From Fragum whitleyi (Eukaryota; Mollusca; Bivalvia; Cardiida; Cardiidae): a stretch of 64,000 nucleotides of DNA. Positions 11,801-25,792 of the stretch are shown here, in pieces. The position numbers and the translations under genes are program-made. The notes under the pieces are model-generated. The model saw only the letters and a program-made list of their open reading frames with translations. It was not told the origin of the DNA and made no database searches. The stretch's first letter is position 1, and each line of letters starts with the position of its first letter. Where the stretch lies: positions 43,175,725-43,239,724 of the forward strand of contig OX411555.1 of the NCBI GenBank assembly GCA_948146395.1, in the 5' to 3' direction.

Positions 11801-14800
11801 CCAACTTGGCACCCGCGCAGCAACGGCTACGGCTGAGCGATCTGACCCGGGCTCGCGCCAGTGCCAAGACGAATCCCCGGACTTAAGGCCCAATGAGTTT
11901 CGGGTTGACGGGTCAAGCCAAAGGGGTAGAAAACTGCTTCCCAAGTTGCCAATAGTGAAGGCCTCTGGGTGTGTTTTGGTCTTTTCAAGAGGGAACCGCA
12001 TGCCTTTAGCCTGTGCGATCTGACCTGGGCTTGCGGCAGTGACCAAGGGTCCATCTGGACCTGCAACACGCAGAGTTTCGGATCGATCGGTCAAGCTCAA
12101 GAGCGACCCTTTTTGCCGTTTTTGCCAATTTGAGTCGCATGGAGCAATGGCTTTGGCCGTGCGATCTGAACTGGGCTCGCGCCAGAGACCAGGGGACCAC
12201 CTGGACCTAAGGCGATAAGGATTTGGGGTCCATCTGACAAGGTCAAGGGGGTCAAAGCGGCGATTGAACACGGCACAAAAGTAAGCAAATTGGTCACGAC
12301 AAGTGCACGCCCATCGGCTGAGCCATCCGACCTGGGCTCGCCAACGTACCCAGGGGACCCGCCAACCTTGCCTCGTTCAGAGGTTCCAATCTCACGGTCA
12401 AGGTCAAGTGGTCCAGAAACCCCATTGAAATGCCTACTTTTGGGTTTTTTCACCAACTTGGCACCCGCGCAGCAACGGCTACGGCTCAGCGATCTGACCC
12501 GGGCTCGCGCCAGTGCCAAGACGAATCCCCGGACTTGACGCCCTATGAGTTTTGGGTTGATGGGTCAAGCCAAAGGGGTTGAAAACTGCTTCACAAGTTG
12601 CCAATAGTGAAGGCCTCTGGGTGTGTTTTGGTCTTTTCAAGAGGGAACCGCATGCCTTTAGCCTGTGCGATCTGACCTGGGCTCGCGGCAGTGACCAAGG
12701 GTCCATCTGGACCTGCAACATGCAGAGTTTCGGATCGATCGGTCAAGCTCAAGAGCGACCCTTTTTGCCGTTTTTGCCAATTTGAGTCGCATGGAGCAAT
12801 GGTTTCGGCCGTGCGATCTGACCTGGGCTCGCACCAGAGACCAGGGGACCACCTGGACCTTAGGCAATAAGGATTTGGGGTCCATCTGACAAGGTCAAGG
12901 GGGTCAAAGCGGTGAATGAACACGGCACAAAAGTAAGCAAATTGGTCACGACTAGTGCACACCCATCGGCTGAGCCAACCGACCTGGGCTCGCCAACGTG
13001 CCCAGGGGACCCGCCCACCTTGCCGCGTTCAGAGGTTCCAATCTCTCGGTCAAGTTCAAGTGGTCCAGAAACCCAACTGAAATGCCTACTTTTGGTTTTT
13101 TTCACCAACTTGGCACCCGCGCAGCAACGGCTACGGCTGAGCGATCTGACCCGGACTCGCGCCAGTGCCAAGACGAATCCCCGGACTTGAGGCCCTATGA
13201 GTTTCGGGGTTGACGGGTCAAGCCAAAGGGGAAGAAAACTGCTTCCCAAGTTGCCAATAGTGAAGGCCTCTGGGTGTGTTTTGGTCTTTTCAAGAGGGAA
13301 CCGCATGCCTTTAGCCTGTGCGATCTGACCTGGGCTCGCGGCAGTGACCAAGGGTCCATCTGGACCTGCAACACGCAGAGTTTCGGGTCGATCGGTCAAA
13401 CTCAAGGTCGACCCTTTTTGCCGTTTTTGCCAATTTGAGTCGCATGGAGCAATGGCTTCGGCCGTGCGATCTGACCTGGGCTCGCGCCGGAGACCAGAGG
13501 ACCACATGGACCTAAGGCGATAAGGATTTGGGGTCTATCTGACAAGGTCAAGGGGGTCAAAGCGGCGATTGAACACAGCACAAAAGTAAGAAAATTGGTC
13601 ACGACTAGTGCACGCCCATCGGCTGAGCCATCCAACCTGGCCTCGCCAACGTGCCCAGGGGACCCGCCCACCTTGCCGGGTTCAGAGGTTCCAATCTCTC
13701 GGTCAAGGTCAAGTGGTCCAGAAACCCCACTGAAATGCCTACTTTTGGGTTTTTTCACCAACTTGGCACCCGCGCAGCAACGGCTACGGCTGAGCGATCT
13801 GACCCTGGCGCCAGTGCCAAGACGAATCCCCGGACTTGAGGCCCTATGAGTTTCGGGTTGACGGGTCAAGCCAAAGGGGTAGAAAACTGCTTCCCAAGTT
13901 GCCAATAGTGAAGGCCTCTGGGTGTGTTTTGGTCTTTTCAAGAGGGAACCACATGGCTTTAGCCTGTGCGATCTGACCTGGGCTCGCGGCAGTGACCAAG
14001 GGTCCATCTGGACCTGCAACACGCAGAGTTTCGGGTCGATCGGTCAAGCTCAAGGTCGACCCTTTTTGCCGTTTTTGCCAATTTGAGTCGCATGGAGCAA
14101 TGGCTTCGGCCGTGGGATCTGACCTGGGCTCGCGCCAGAGACCAGGGGACCACCTGGACCTAAGGCGATAAGGATTTGGGGTCCATCTGACAAGGTCAAG
14201 GGGGTCAAAGCGGCGATTGAACAAGGAACAAAAGTAAGCAAATTGGTCACGATTAGAGCACCCCCATCGGCTGTGCCATCCGACCTGGACTCGCCAACGT
14301 GCCCAGGGGACCCGCCCACCTTGCCGCGTTCAGAGGTTCAAATCTCTCGGTCAAGGTCAAGTGGTCCAGAAACCCCACTGAAATGCCTACTTTTGGGTTT
14401 TTTCACCAACTTGGCACCCGCGCAGCAACGGCTACGGCTGAGCGATCTGACCCGGGCTCGCGCCAGTGCCAAGACGAATCCCCAGACTTGAGGCCCTATG
14501 AGTTTCGGGTTGACGGGTCAAGCCAAATGGGTAGAAAACTGCTTCCCAAGTTGCCAATAGTGAAGGCCTCTGGGTGTGTTTTGGTCTTTTCAAGAGGGAA
14601 CCGCATGCCTTTAGCCTGTGCGATCTGACCTGGGCTCGCAGCAGTGACCAAGGGTCCATCTGGACCTGCAATACGCAGAGTTTCCGGTCGATCGGTCAAA
14701 CTCAAGGTCGACCCTTTTTGCCATTTTTGCCAATTTGAGTCGCATGGAGCAATGGCTTCGGCCGTGCTATCTGACCTGGGCTCGCGCCAGAGACCAGGGG

Positions 14801-16848
14801 ACCACCTGGACCTAAGGCGATAAGGATTTGGGGTAAATCTGACAAGGTCAAGGGGGTCAAAGCGGCGATTGAACACGGCACAAAAGTAAGCAAATTGGTC
14901 ACGACTAGTGCACGCCCATCGGCTGAGCCATCCGACCTGGGCTCGCCAACGTGCCCAGGGGACCCGCCCACCTTGCCGCGTTCAGAGGTTCCAATCTCTC
15001 GGTCAAGGTCAAGTGGTCAAGAAACCCCACTGAAATGCCTACTTTTGGGTTTTTTCACCAACTTGGCACCCGCGCAGCAACGGCTACGGCTGAGCGATCT
15101 GACCCGGGCTCGCGCCAGTGCCAAGACGAATCCCCGGAATTGAGGCCCTATGAGTTTCGGGTTGACGGGTCAAGCCAAAGGGGTAGAAAACTGCTTCCCA
15201 AGTTGCCAATTGTGAAGGCCTCTGGGTGTGTTTTGGTCTTTTCAAGAGGGAACCGCATGCCTTTAGCCTGTGCGATCTGACCTGGGCTCGCGGCAGTGAC
15301 CAAGGGTCCATCTGGACCTGCAACACGCAGAGTTTCGGGTCGATCGGTCAAGCTCAAGGTCGACCCTTTTTGCCGTTTTTGCCAATTTGAGTCGCATGGG
15401 GCAATGGCTTCGGCCGTGCGATCTGACCTGGGCTCGCGCCGGAGACCAGAGGACCACCTGGACCTAAGGCGATAAGGATTTGGGGTCCATCTGACAAGGT
15501 CAAGGGGGTCAAAGCAGCAATTGAACACGGCACAAAAGTAAGCAAATTGGTCACGACTAGTGCACGCCCATCGGCTGAGCCATCCTACCTGGGCTCGCCA
15601 ACGTGCCGAGGGGACCTGCCCACCTTGCCGCGTTCAGAGGTTCCAATCTCTCGGTCAAGGTCAAGTGGTCCAGAAACCCCATTGAAATGCCTACTTTTGG
15701 GTTTTTTCACCAACTTGGCACCCGCGCAGCAAGGCTACGGCTGAGTGATCTGACCCGGGCTTGCGCCAGTGCCAAGACGAATCCCCGGACTTGAGGCCCT
15801 ATGAGTTTCAGGTTGACAGGTCAAGCCAAAGGGGTAGAAAACTGCTTCCCAAGTTACCAATAGTGAAGGCCTCTGGGTGTGTTTTGGTCTTTTCAAGAGG
15901 GAACCGCAAGCCTTTAGCCTGTGCGATTTGACCTGGGCTCGCGGCAGTGACCAAGGGTCCATCTGGACCTGCAACAAGCAGAGTTTCGGGTTGATCGGTC
16001 AAGCTCAAGGTCAACCCTTTTAGCCGTTTTTGCCAATTTGAGTCGCATGGAGCAATGGCTTTGGCCGTGCAATCTGACCTGGGCTCGCGCCAGAGACCAG
16101 GGGACCACCTGGACCTAAGGCGATAAGGATTTTGGATCCATCTGACAAGGTCAAGAGGGTCAAAGCGGCGATTGAACACGGCACAAAAGTAAGCAAATTG
16201 GTCACGACTAGTGCACGCCCATTGGCTGAGCCATCCGACCTGGGCTTGCAACGTGCCCAGGGGATCTGCCCACCTTGCCGCGTTCAGAGGTTCCAATCTC
16301 TCGGTCAAGGTCAAGTGGTCCAGAAACCCCATTGAAATGCCTACTTTTGGGTTTTTTCACCAACTTGGCACCCGTGCAGCAACGGCTACGGCTGAGCGAT
16401 CTGACCCGGGCTCGCGCCAGTGCCAAGACAAATCCCCGGACTTGAGGCCCTATGAGTTTCAGGTTGACGGGTCAAGCCAAAGGGGTAGAAAACTGCTTCC
16501 CAAGTTGCCAATAGTGAAGGCCTCTGGGTGTGTTTTGGTCTTTTCAAGAGGGAACCGCATGCCTTTAGCCTGTGCGATCTGACCTGGGCTCGCGGCAGTG
16601 ACCAAGGGTCCATCTGGACCTGCAACACGCAGAGTTTCGGGTCGATCGGTCAAGCTCAAGGTCGACCCTTTTTGCCGTTTTTGCCAATTTGAGTCGCATG
16701 GAGCAATGGCTTCGGCCGTGCGATCTGACCTGGGCTCGCACCAGAGACCAGGGGATCACCTGGACCTAAGGCGATAAGGATTTGGGGTCCATCTGACAAG
16801 GTCAAGGGGGTCAAAGCGGCGATTGAACACGGCACAAAAGTAAGCAAA

Positions 16849-17646
16849 TTGGTCACGACTAGTGCACGCCCATCGGCTGAGCCATCCGACCTGGGCTCGC
16901 CAACGTGCCCAGGGGACCCGCCCACCTTGCCGCGTTCAAAGGTTCCAATCTCTCGGTCAAGGTCAAGTGGTCCAGAAACCCCATTGAAATGCATACTTTT
17001 GGGTTTTTTCACCAACTTGGCACCCGCGCATCTACGGCTACGGCTGAGCAATCTGACCCGGGCTCGCGCCAGTGCCAAGACGAATCCCTGGACTTGAGGC
17101 CCTATGAGTTTCGGGTTGACGGGTCAAGCCAAAGGGGTAGAAAACTGCTTCCCAAGTTGCCAATAGTGAAGGCCTCTGGGTGTGTTTTGGTCTTTTCAAG
17201 AGGGAACCGCATGCCTTTAGCCTGTGCGATCTGACCTGGGCTCGCGGCAGTGACCAAGGGTCCATCTGGACCTGCAACACGCAGAGTTTCGGGTCGATCG
17301 GTCAAGCTCAAGGTCAACCCTTTTAGCCGTTTTTGCCAATTTGAGTCGCATGAAGCAATGGCTTCGGCCGTGCGATCTGACCTGGGCTCGCGGCAGTGAC
17401 CAAGGGTCCATCTGGACCTGCAACACACAGAGTTTTGGGTCGATCGGTCAAGCTCAAGGTCGACCCTTTTTGCCGTTTTTGCCAATTTGAGTCGCATGGA
17501 GCAATGGCTTCGGCCGTGCGATCTGACCTGGGCTCGCTCCAGAGACCAGGGGACCACCTGGACCTAAGGCGATAAGGATTTGGGGTCCATCTGACAAGGT
17601 CAAGGGGGTCAAAGCGGCGATTGAACACGGCACAAAAGTAAGCAAA
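16849..17646 (+). repeat. 798-bp unit: gain of one 146-bp segment
   Basis: The interval between anchors is 798 bp, exactly 652 + 146. The stretch 17,231-17,376 is followed by a second, closely similar copy at 17,377-17,522. The switch from A back to D sequence is inside the shared core (17,370-17,392). This is the reciprocal product expected from the exchange that makes 506-bp units. Confidence 0.93.
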
Positions 17647-20600
17647 TTGGTCACAACTAGTGCACGCCCATCGGCTGAGCCATCCGACCTGGGCTCGCCA
17701 ATGTGCCCAGGGGACCCGCCCACCTTGCCCCGTTAAGAGGTTCCAATCTCTCGGTCAAGGTCAAGTGGTCCAGAAAACCCATTGAAATGCCTACTTTTGG
17801 GTTTTTTCACCAACTTGGCACCCGCTCAGCAACGGCTACAGCTGAGCGATCTGACCCGGGCTCGCGCCAGTGCCAAGACGAATCCCCGGACTTGAGGCAC
17901 TATGAGTTTTGGGTTGACGGGTCAAGCCAAAGGGGTAGAAAACTGCTTCCCAAGTTGCCAATAGTGAAGGCCTCTGGGTGTGTTTTGGTCTTTCCAAGAG
18001 GGAACCGCATGCCTTTAGCCTGTGCGATCTGACCTGGGCTCGTGGCAGTGACCAAGGGTCCATCTGGACCTGCAACACGCAGAGTTTCGGGTCGATCGGT
18101 CAAGCTCATGGTCGACCCTTTTTGCCGTTTTCGCCAATTTGAGTCGCATGGAGCAATGGCTTCGGCCGTGCGATCTGACCTGGGCTTGCGCCAGAGACCA
18201 GGGGACAACCTGGACCTAAGGCGATAAGGATTTGGGGTCCATCTGACAAGGTCAAGGGGGTCAAAGCGGCGATTGAACACGGCACCAAAGTAAGCAAATT
18301 GGTCACGACTAGTGCACGCCCATCGGCTGAGCCATCCGACCTGGGCTCGCCAACGTGCCCAGGGGACCCGCCCACCTTGCCGCGTTCAGAGGTTCCAATC
18401 TCTCGGTCAAGGTCAAGTGGTCCAGAAACCCCATTGAAATGCCTACTTTTGGGTTTTTTCACCAACTTGGCACCCGCGCAGCAACGGCTACGGCTGAGCG
18501 ATCTGACCCGGGCTCGCGCCAGTGCCAAGACAAATCCCCGGACTTGAGGCCCTATGAGTTTTGGGTTGACGGGTCAAGCCAAAGGGGTAGAAAACTGCTT
18601 CCCAAGTTGCCAATAGTGAAGGCCTCTGGGTGTGTTTTGGTCTTTTCAAGAGGGAACCGCATGCCTTTAGCCTGTGCGATCTGACCTGGGCTCGCGGCAG
18701 TGACCAAGGGTCCATCTGGACCTGCAACACGCAGAGTTTCGGGTCGATCGGTCAAGCTCAAGGTCGACCCTTTTTGCCGTTTTTGCCAATTTGAGTCGCA
18801 TGGAGCAATGGCTTCGGCCGTGCGATCTGACCTGGGCTCGCGCCAGAGACCAGGGGACCACCTGGACCTAAGGCGATAAGGATTTGGGGTCCATCTGACA
18901 AGGTCAAGGGGGTCAAAGCAGCGATTGAACACGGCACAAAAGTAAGCAAATTGGTCACGACTAGTGCATGCCCATCGGCTGAGCCATCCGACCTGGGCTC
19001 GCCAACGTGCCCAGGGGACCCGCCCACCTTGCCGCGTTCAGAGGTTCCAATCTCTCGGTCAAGGTCAAGTGGTCCAGAAACCCCATTGAAATGCCTACTT
19101 TTGGGTTTTTTCACCAACTTGGCACCCGCGCAGCAACGGCTACGGCTAAGCGATCTGACCTGGGCTCGCGCCAGTGCCAAGACGAATCCCCGGACTTGAG
19201 GCCCTATGAGTTTCGGGTTGACGGGTCAAGCCAAAGGGGTAGAAAACTGCTTCCCAAGTTGCCAATAGTGAAGGCCTCTGGGTGTGTTTTGGTCTTTTCA
19301 AGAGGGAACCGCATGCCTTTAGCCTGTGCGATCTGACCTGGGCTCGTGGCAGTGACCAAGGGTCCATCTGGACCTGCAACACGCAGAGTTTCGGGTCGAT
19401 CGGTCAAGCTTAAGGTCGACCCTTTTTGCCGTTTTTGCCAATTTGAGTCGCATGGAGCAATGGCTTCGGTGGTGCAATCTGACCTGGGCTCGTGCCAGAG
19501 ACCAGGGGACCACCTAGACCTAAGGCGATAAGGATTTGGGGTCCATCTGACAAGGTCAAGGGGGTCAAAGCGGCGATTGAACACGGCACAAAAGTAAGCA
19601 AATTGGTCACGACAAGTGCACGCCCATCGGCTGAGACATCCGACCTGGGCTCGCCAACGTGCCCAGGGGACCCGCCCATCTTGCCGCGTTCAGAGGTTCC
19701 AATCTCTCGGTCAAGGTCAAAGGTCCAGAAACCCCATTGAAATGCCTACTTTTGGGTTTTTTCACCAACTTGGCACCTGCGCAGCAACGGCTACAGCTGA
19801 GCGATCTGACCCGGGCTTGCGCCAGTGCCAAGACGAATCCCGGGACTTGAGGCCCTCTGAGTTTCGGGTTGACCGGTCAAGCCAAAGGGGTAGAAAACTG
19901 CTTCCCAAGTTGCCAATAGTGAAGGCCTCTGGGTGTGTTTTGGTCTTTTCAAGAGGGAACCACATGCCTTTAGCCTGTGCGATCTGACCTGGGCTCGCGG
20001 CAGTGACCAAGGGTCCATCTGGACCTGCAACACGCAGAGTTTCGGGTCAATCTGGCTAGCTTATGGTCGACCCTTTTTGCCGTTTTTGCCAATTTGAGTC
20101 GCATGGAGCAATGGCTTCGGTCGTGCGATCTGACCTTGGCTCGCGCCAGAGACCAGGGGACCACCTGGACCTAAGGTGATAAGGATTTGGGGTCCATCTG
20201 ACAAGGTCAAGGGGGTCAAAGCGGCGATTGAACACGGCACAAAAGTAAGCAAATTGGTCACGAGTAGTGCACGCCCATCGGCTGAGCCATCCGACCTGGG
20301 CTCGCCAACGTGCCCAGGGGACCCGCCCACCTTGCCGCGTTCAGAGGTTCCAATCTCTCGGTCAAGGTCAAGTGGTCCAGAAACCCCATTGAAATGCCAA
20401 CTTTTGGGGTTTTTCACCAACTTGGCACCCGCGCAGCAACGGCTACGGCTGAGCGATCTGACCCGGGCTTGCGCCAGTGCCAAGACAAATCCCCAGACTT
20501 GAGGCCCTATGAGTTTCGGGTTGACAGGTCAAGCCAAAGGGGTAGAAAACTGCTTCCCAAGTTGCCAATAGTGAAGGCCTTTGGGTGTGTTTTGGTCTTT

Positions 20601-23600
20601 TCAAGAGGGAACCGCATGCCTTTAGCCTGTCCGATCCGACCTGGGCTCGTGGCAGTGACCAAGGGTCCATCTGGACCTGCAACACGCAGAGTTTCGGGTC
20701 GATCGGTCAAGCTCAAGGTCGACCCTTTTTGCCGTTTTTGCCAATTTGAGTCGCATGGAGCAATGGCTTCGGCCGTGCGATCTCACCTGGGCTTGCGCCA
20801 GAGACCAGGGGACCACCTTGACCTAAGGCGATAAGGATTTGGGGTCCATCTGACAAGGTCAAGGGGGTCAAAGCGGCGATTGAACACAGCACAAAAGTAA
20901 GCAAATTGGTCATGACTAGTGAACGCCCATCGGCTGAGCCACCCGACCTGGGCTCGTCAACGTGCCCAGGGGACCCGCCCACCTTGCCGCGTTCAGAGGT
21001 TCCAATCTCTCGGTCAAGGTCAAGTGGTCCAGAAACCCCATTGAAATGCCTACTTTTGGGTTTTTTCACCAACTTGGCACCCGCGCAGCAACGGCTACGG
21101 CTGAGCGATCTGACCCGGGCTCGCGCCAGTGCCAAAACGAATCCCCTGACTTGAGGCCCTATGAGTTTCGGGTTGACGGGTCAAGCCAAAGGGGTAGAAA
21201 ACTGCTTCCCAAGTTGCCAATAGTGAAGGCCTCTGGGTGTGTTTTGGTCTTTTCAAAAGGGAACCGCATGCCTTTAGCCTGTGCGATCTGACCTGGGCTC
21301 GCGCCAGAGACCAGGGGACCACCTGGACCTAAGGCGATAAGGATTTGGGGTCCATCTGACAAGGTCAAGGGGGTCAAAGCGGCGATTGAACACGGCACAA
21401 AAGTAAGCAAATTGGTCACGACTAGTGTACGCCCATCGGCTGAGCCATCCGACCTGGGCTCGCCAACGTGCCCAGGGGACCCGCCCACCTTGCCGTGTTC
21501 AGAGGTTCCAATCTCTCGGTCAAGGTCAAGTGGTCCAGAAACCCCATTGAAATGCCTACTTTTGGGTTTTTTCACCAACTTGGCACCCGCGCAGCAACAG
21601 CTACGGCTGAGCGATCTGACCCAGGCAGGCGCCAGTGCCAAGACGAATCCCCGGACTTGAGGCCCTATGAGTTTCGGGTTGACAGGTCAAGCCAAAGGGG
21701 TAGAAAACTGCTTCCCAAGTTGCCAATAGTGAAGGCCTCTGGGTGTGTTTTTGTCTTTTCAAGAGGGAACCGCATGACTTTAGCCTGTCCGATCCGACCT
21801 GGGCTCGCGGCAGTGACCAAGGGTCCATCTGGACCTGCAACACGCAGAGTTTCGGGTCGATCGGTCAAGCTCAAGGTCGACCCTTTTTGCCGTTTTTGCC
21901 AATTTGAGTAGCATGGAGCAATGGCTTCGGCCGTGCGATCTGACCTGGGCTCGTGCCAGAGACCAGGTGACCACCTGGACCTAAGGCGATAAGGATTTGG
22001 GTTCCAACTGACAAGGTCAAGGGGGTCAAAGCGGCGATTGAACACGGCACAAAAGTAAGCAAATTGGTCACGACTAGTGCACGCCGATCGGCTGAGCCAT
22101 CCGACCTGGGCTTGCCAATGTGCCCAGGGGACAACCCACCTTGCCGCGTTCAGAGGTTCCAATCTCTCGGTCAAGGTCAAGTGGTCCAGAAACCCCATTG
22201 AAATGCCTACATTTGGGTTTTTTCACCAACTTGGCACCCGCGCAGCAACGGCTACGGCTGAGCGATCTGACCCGGGCTCGCGCCAGTGCCAAGACGAATC
22301 CCCGGACTTGAGGCCCTATGAGTTTCGGGTTGACGGGTTAAGCCAAAGGGGTAGAAAACTGCTTCCCAAGTTGCCAATAGTGAAGGCCTCTGGGTGTAAT
22401 TTGGTCTTTTCAAGAGGGAACCGCATGCCTTTAGCCTGTGCGATCTGACCTGGGCTCGCGGCAGTGACCAAGGGTCCATCTGGACCTGCAACACGCAGAG
22501 TTTCGGGTCGATCGGTCAAGCTCAAGGTCGACCCTTTTTGCCGTTTTTGCCAATTTGAGTCGCATGGAGCAATGGCTTTTGCTGTGCAATCTGACCTGGG
22601 CTCGCACCAGAGACCAGGGGACCACCTGGACCTAAGGCGATAAGGATTTGGGGTCCATCTGACAAGGTCAAGGGGGTCAAAGCGGCGATTGAACATGGCA
22701 CAAAAGTAAGCAAATTGGTCATGACTAGTGCACGCCCATCGGCTGAGCCATCCAACCTGGGCTCGCCAACGTGCCCAGGGGACCCGCCAACCTTGCCGCG
22801 TTCAGAGGTTCCAATCTCTCGGTCAAGGTCAAGTGGTCCAGAAACCCCATTGAAATGCCTACTTTTGGGTTTTTTCACCAACTTGGCACCCGCGCAGCAA
22901 CGGCTACGGCTGAGCGATCTGACCCGGGCTCGACGCCAGTGCTAAGACGAATCCCCGGACTTGAGGCCCTATGAGTTTCGTGTTGACGGGTCAAGCCAAA
23001 GGGGTAGAAAACTGCTTCCCAAGTTGCCAATAGTGAAGGCCTCTGGGTGTGTTTTGGTCTTTTCAAGAGGGAACCGCATGCCTTTAGCCTGTGCAATCTG
23101 ACCTGGGCTCGCGGCAGTGACCAAGGGTCCATCTGGACCTGCAACACGCAGAGTTTCGGGTCGATCGGTCAAGCTCAAGGTCGACCCTTTTTGCCGTTTT
23201 TGCCAATTTGAGTCGCATGGAGCAATGGCTTCGGCCGTGCGATCTGACCTGGGCTCGCGCCAGAGACCAGGGGACCATCTGGACCTAAGGTGATAAGGAT
23301 TTGGGGTCCATCTGACAAGGTCAAGGGGGTCAAAGCAGCGATTGAACACGGCGCAAAAGTAAGCAAATTGGTCACGACTAATGCACGCCCATCGGCTGAG
23401 CCATCCGACCAACGTACCCAGGGGACCCGCCCACCTTGCCGCGTTCAGAGGTTCCAATCTCTCGGTCAAGGTCAAGTGGTCCAGAAACCCCATTGAAATG
23501 CCTACTTTTGGGTTTTTTCACCAACTTGGCACCCGCGCAGCAACGGCTACGGCTGAGCGATCTGACCCGGGCTCGCGCCAGTGCCAAGATGAATCCCCGG

Positions 23601-24610
23601 ACTTGAGGCCCTATGAGTTTCGGGTTGACGGGTCAAGCCAAAGGGGTAGAAATCTGCTTCCCAAGTTGCCAATAGTGAAGGCCTCTGGGTGTGTTTTGGT
23701 CTTTTCAAGAGGGAACCGCATGCCTTTAGCCTGTGCGATCTGACCTGGGCTCGCGGCAGTGACCAAGGGTCCATCTGGACCTGCAACACGCAGAGTTTCG
23801 GGTCGATCGGTCAAGCTCAAGGTCGACCCTTTTTGCCGTTTTTGCCAATTTGAGTCGCATGAAGCAATGGCTTCGGCCGTGCGATCTGACCTGGGCTCAC
23901 GCCAGAGACCAGGGGACCATCTGGACCTAAGGTGATAAGGATTTTGGGTCCATCTGACAAGGTCAAGGGGGTCAAAGCGTCGATTGAACACGGCACAAAA
24001 GTAAGCAAATTGGTCACGACTAGTGCACGCCCATTGGCTGAGCCATCCGACCTGGGCTCGCCAACTTACCCATGGGACCCGCCCACCTTGCCGCGTTCAG
24101 AGGTTCCAATCTCTTGGTCAAGGTCAAGTGGTCCAGAAACGCCATTGAAATGCCTACTTTTGGGTTTTTTCACCAACTTGGCACCCGGGCAGCAACGGCT
24201 ACGGCTGAGAGATCTGACCTGGGCTCGCGCCAGTGCCAAGACGAATCCCCAGACTTGAGGCCCTATGAGTTTCGGGTTGACGGGTCAAGCCAAAGGGGTA
24301 GAAAACTGCTTCCCAAGTTGCCAATAGTGAAGGCCTCTGGGTGTGTTTTGGTCTTTTCAAGAGGGAACCGCATGCCTTTAGCCTGTGCGATCTGACCTGG
24401 GCTAGCGGCAGTGACCAAGGGTCCATCCGGACCTGCAACACGCAGAGTTTCGGGTCGATCGGTCAAGCTCAAGGTCGACCCTTTTTGCTGTTTTTGCCAA
24501 TTTGAGTCGCATGGAGCATTGGCTTCGGCCGTGCGATCTAACCTGGGCTCGCGCCAGAGACCAGGGGACCACCTGGACCTAAGGCGATAAGGATTTTGGG
24601 CCCATCTGAC
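17421..24610 (+). repeat. Long block, copy 2 (collinear with 1.3-7.8 kb)
   Basis: The offset to copy 1 moves in steps of about one unit: 16,128 bp at the left end, 14,832 near 17.9-18.1 kb, 14,834 at 19.6 kb, 15,485 at 20.8-21.4 kb, 16,136 at 22.4 kb and 16,779 at 24.4-24.6 kb. Copy 2 therefore lost two units at its left side and later has three more than copy 1. The order of diagnostic variants is kept throughout. Confidence 0.75.
20906..21411 (+). repeat. 506-bp unit, duplicate of the one at 5,421
   Basis: The breakpoint (21,281-21,303) and the private change tttcaaaaggg just before it are the same as in the unit at 5,421. Both also have the gatctcacctgggcttg variant upstream. They descend from one deletion, copied with the long block. 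Confidence 0.9.
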
Positions 24611-25784
24611 AAGGTCAAGGGGGTCAAAGCGGCGATTGAACACGGCACAAAAGTAAGCAAATTGGTCACGACTAGTGCACGCCCATCGGCTGAGCCATCC
24701 GACCTGGGCTCGCCAATGTGCCCAGGGGACCCGCCCACCTTGCCGCGTTCAGAGGTTCCAATCTCTCGGTCAAGGTCAAGTGGTCCAGAAACCCCATTGA
24801 AATGCCTACTTTTGGGCTTTTTCACCAACTTGGCACCCGCGCAGCAACGGCTACGGCTGAGCGATCTGACCCGGGCTCGCACCAGTGCCAAGATAAATCC
24901 CCGGACTTGAGGCCCTATGAGTTTCGGGTTGACGGGTCAAGCCAAAGGGGTAGAAAACTGCTTCCCAAGTTGCCAATAGTGAAGGTCTCTGGGTGTGTTT
25001 TGGTCTTTTCAAGAGGGAACTGCATGCCTTTAGCCTGTGCGATCTGACCTGGGCTCGCGGCAGTGACCAAGGGTCCATCTGGACCTGCAACACGCAAAGT
25101 TTCGGGTCGATCGATCAAGCTCAAGGTCGACCCTTTTTGCCGTTTTTGCCAATTTGAGTCGCATGCAGCAATGGCTTCGGCCGTGCGATCCTACCTGGGC
25201 TCGCGCCAGAGTCCAAGGGACCACCTTGACCTAAGGCGATAAGGATTTGGGGTGCATCTGACAAGGTCAAGGGGGTCAAAGCGGCGATTGAACACGGCAC
25301 AAAAGTAAGCAAATTGGTCTTGACTAGTGCACGCCCATCGGCTGAGCCATCCAACCTGGGCTCGCCAACGTGCCCAGGGGACCCGCCCACCTTGCCATGT
25401 TCAGAGGTTCCAATCTCTCGGTCAAGGTCAAGTGGTCCAGAAACCCCATTGAAATGCCTACTTTTGGTTTTTTTCACCAAATTGGCACCCGCGCAGCAAC
25501 GGCTACGGCTGAGCGATCTGACCCGGGCTTGCGCCAGTGCCAAGTCGAATCCCCGGACTTGAGGCCCTATGAGTTTCGGGTTGACGGGTCAAGCCAAAGG
25601 GGTAGAAAACTGCTTCCCAAGTTGCCAATAGTGAAAGCCTCTGGGTATGATTTGTCTTTTCAAGAGGGAACCGCATGCCTATAGCCTGTCCGATCCGACC
25701 TGGGCTCGCGGCAGTGACCAAGGGTCCATCTGGACCTGCAACACGCAGAGTTTCGGGTCGATCGGTCAAGCTCAAGGTCGACCC

Positions 25785-25792
25785 TTTTTGCC
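25785..25792 (+). repeat. Second contracted tttttgcc repeat
   Basis: A single copy of the element is left. With another 1-bp loss the unit (anchor 25,314) is 642 bp long. The neighbouring variants differ from those around 8,865, so independent slippage is likely, though copying cannot be excluded. Confidence 0.8.

Noticed and set aside
12860..13507. The longest open frame in the window (215 codons, minus strand)
   Set aside because: It exists only because a small indel in one unit joins two frames that are separate in the neighbours. It spans subunits of the satellite and has no counterpart in other units.
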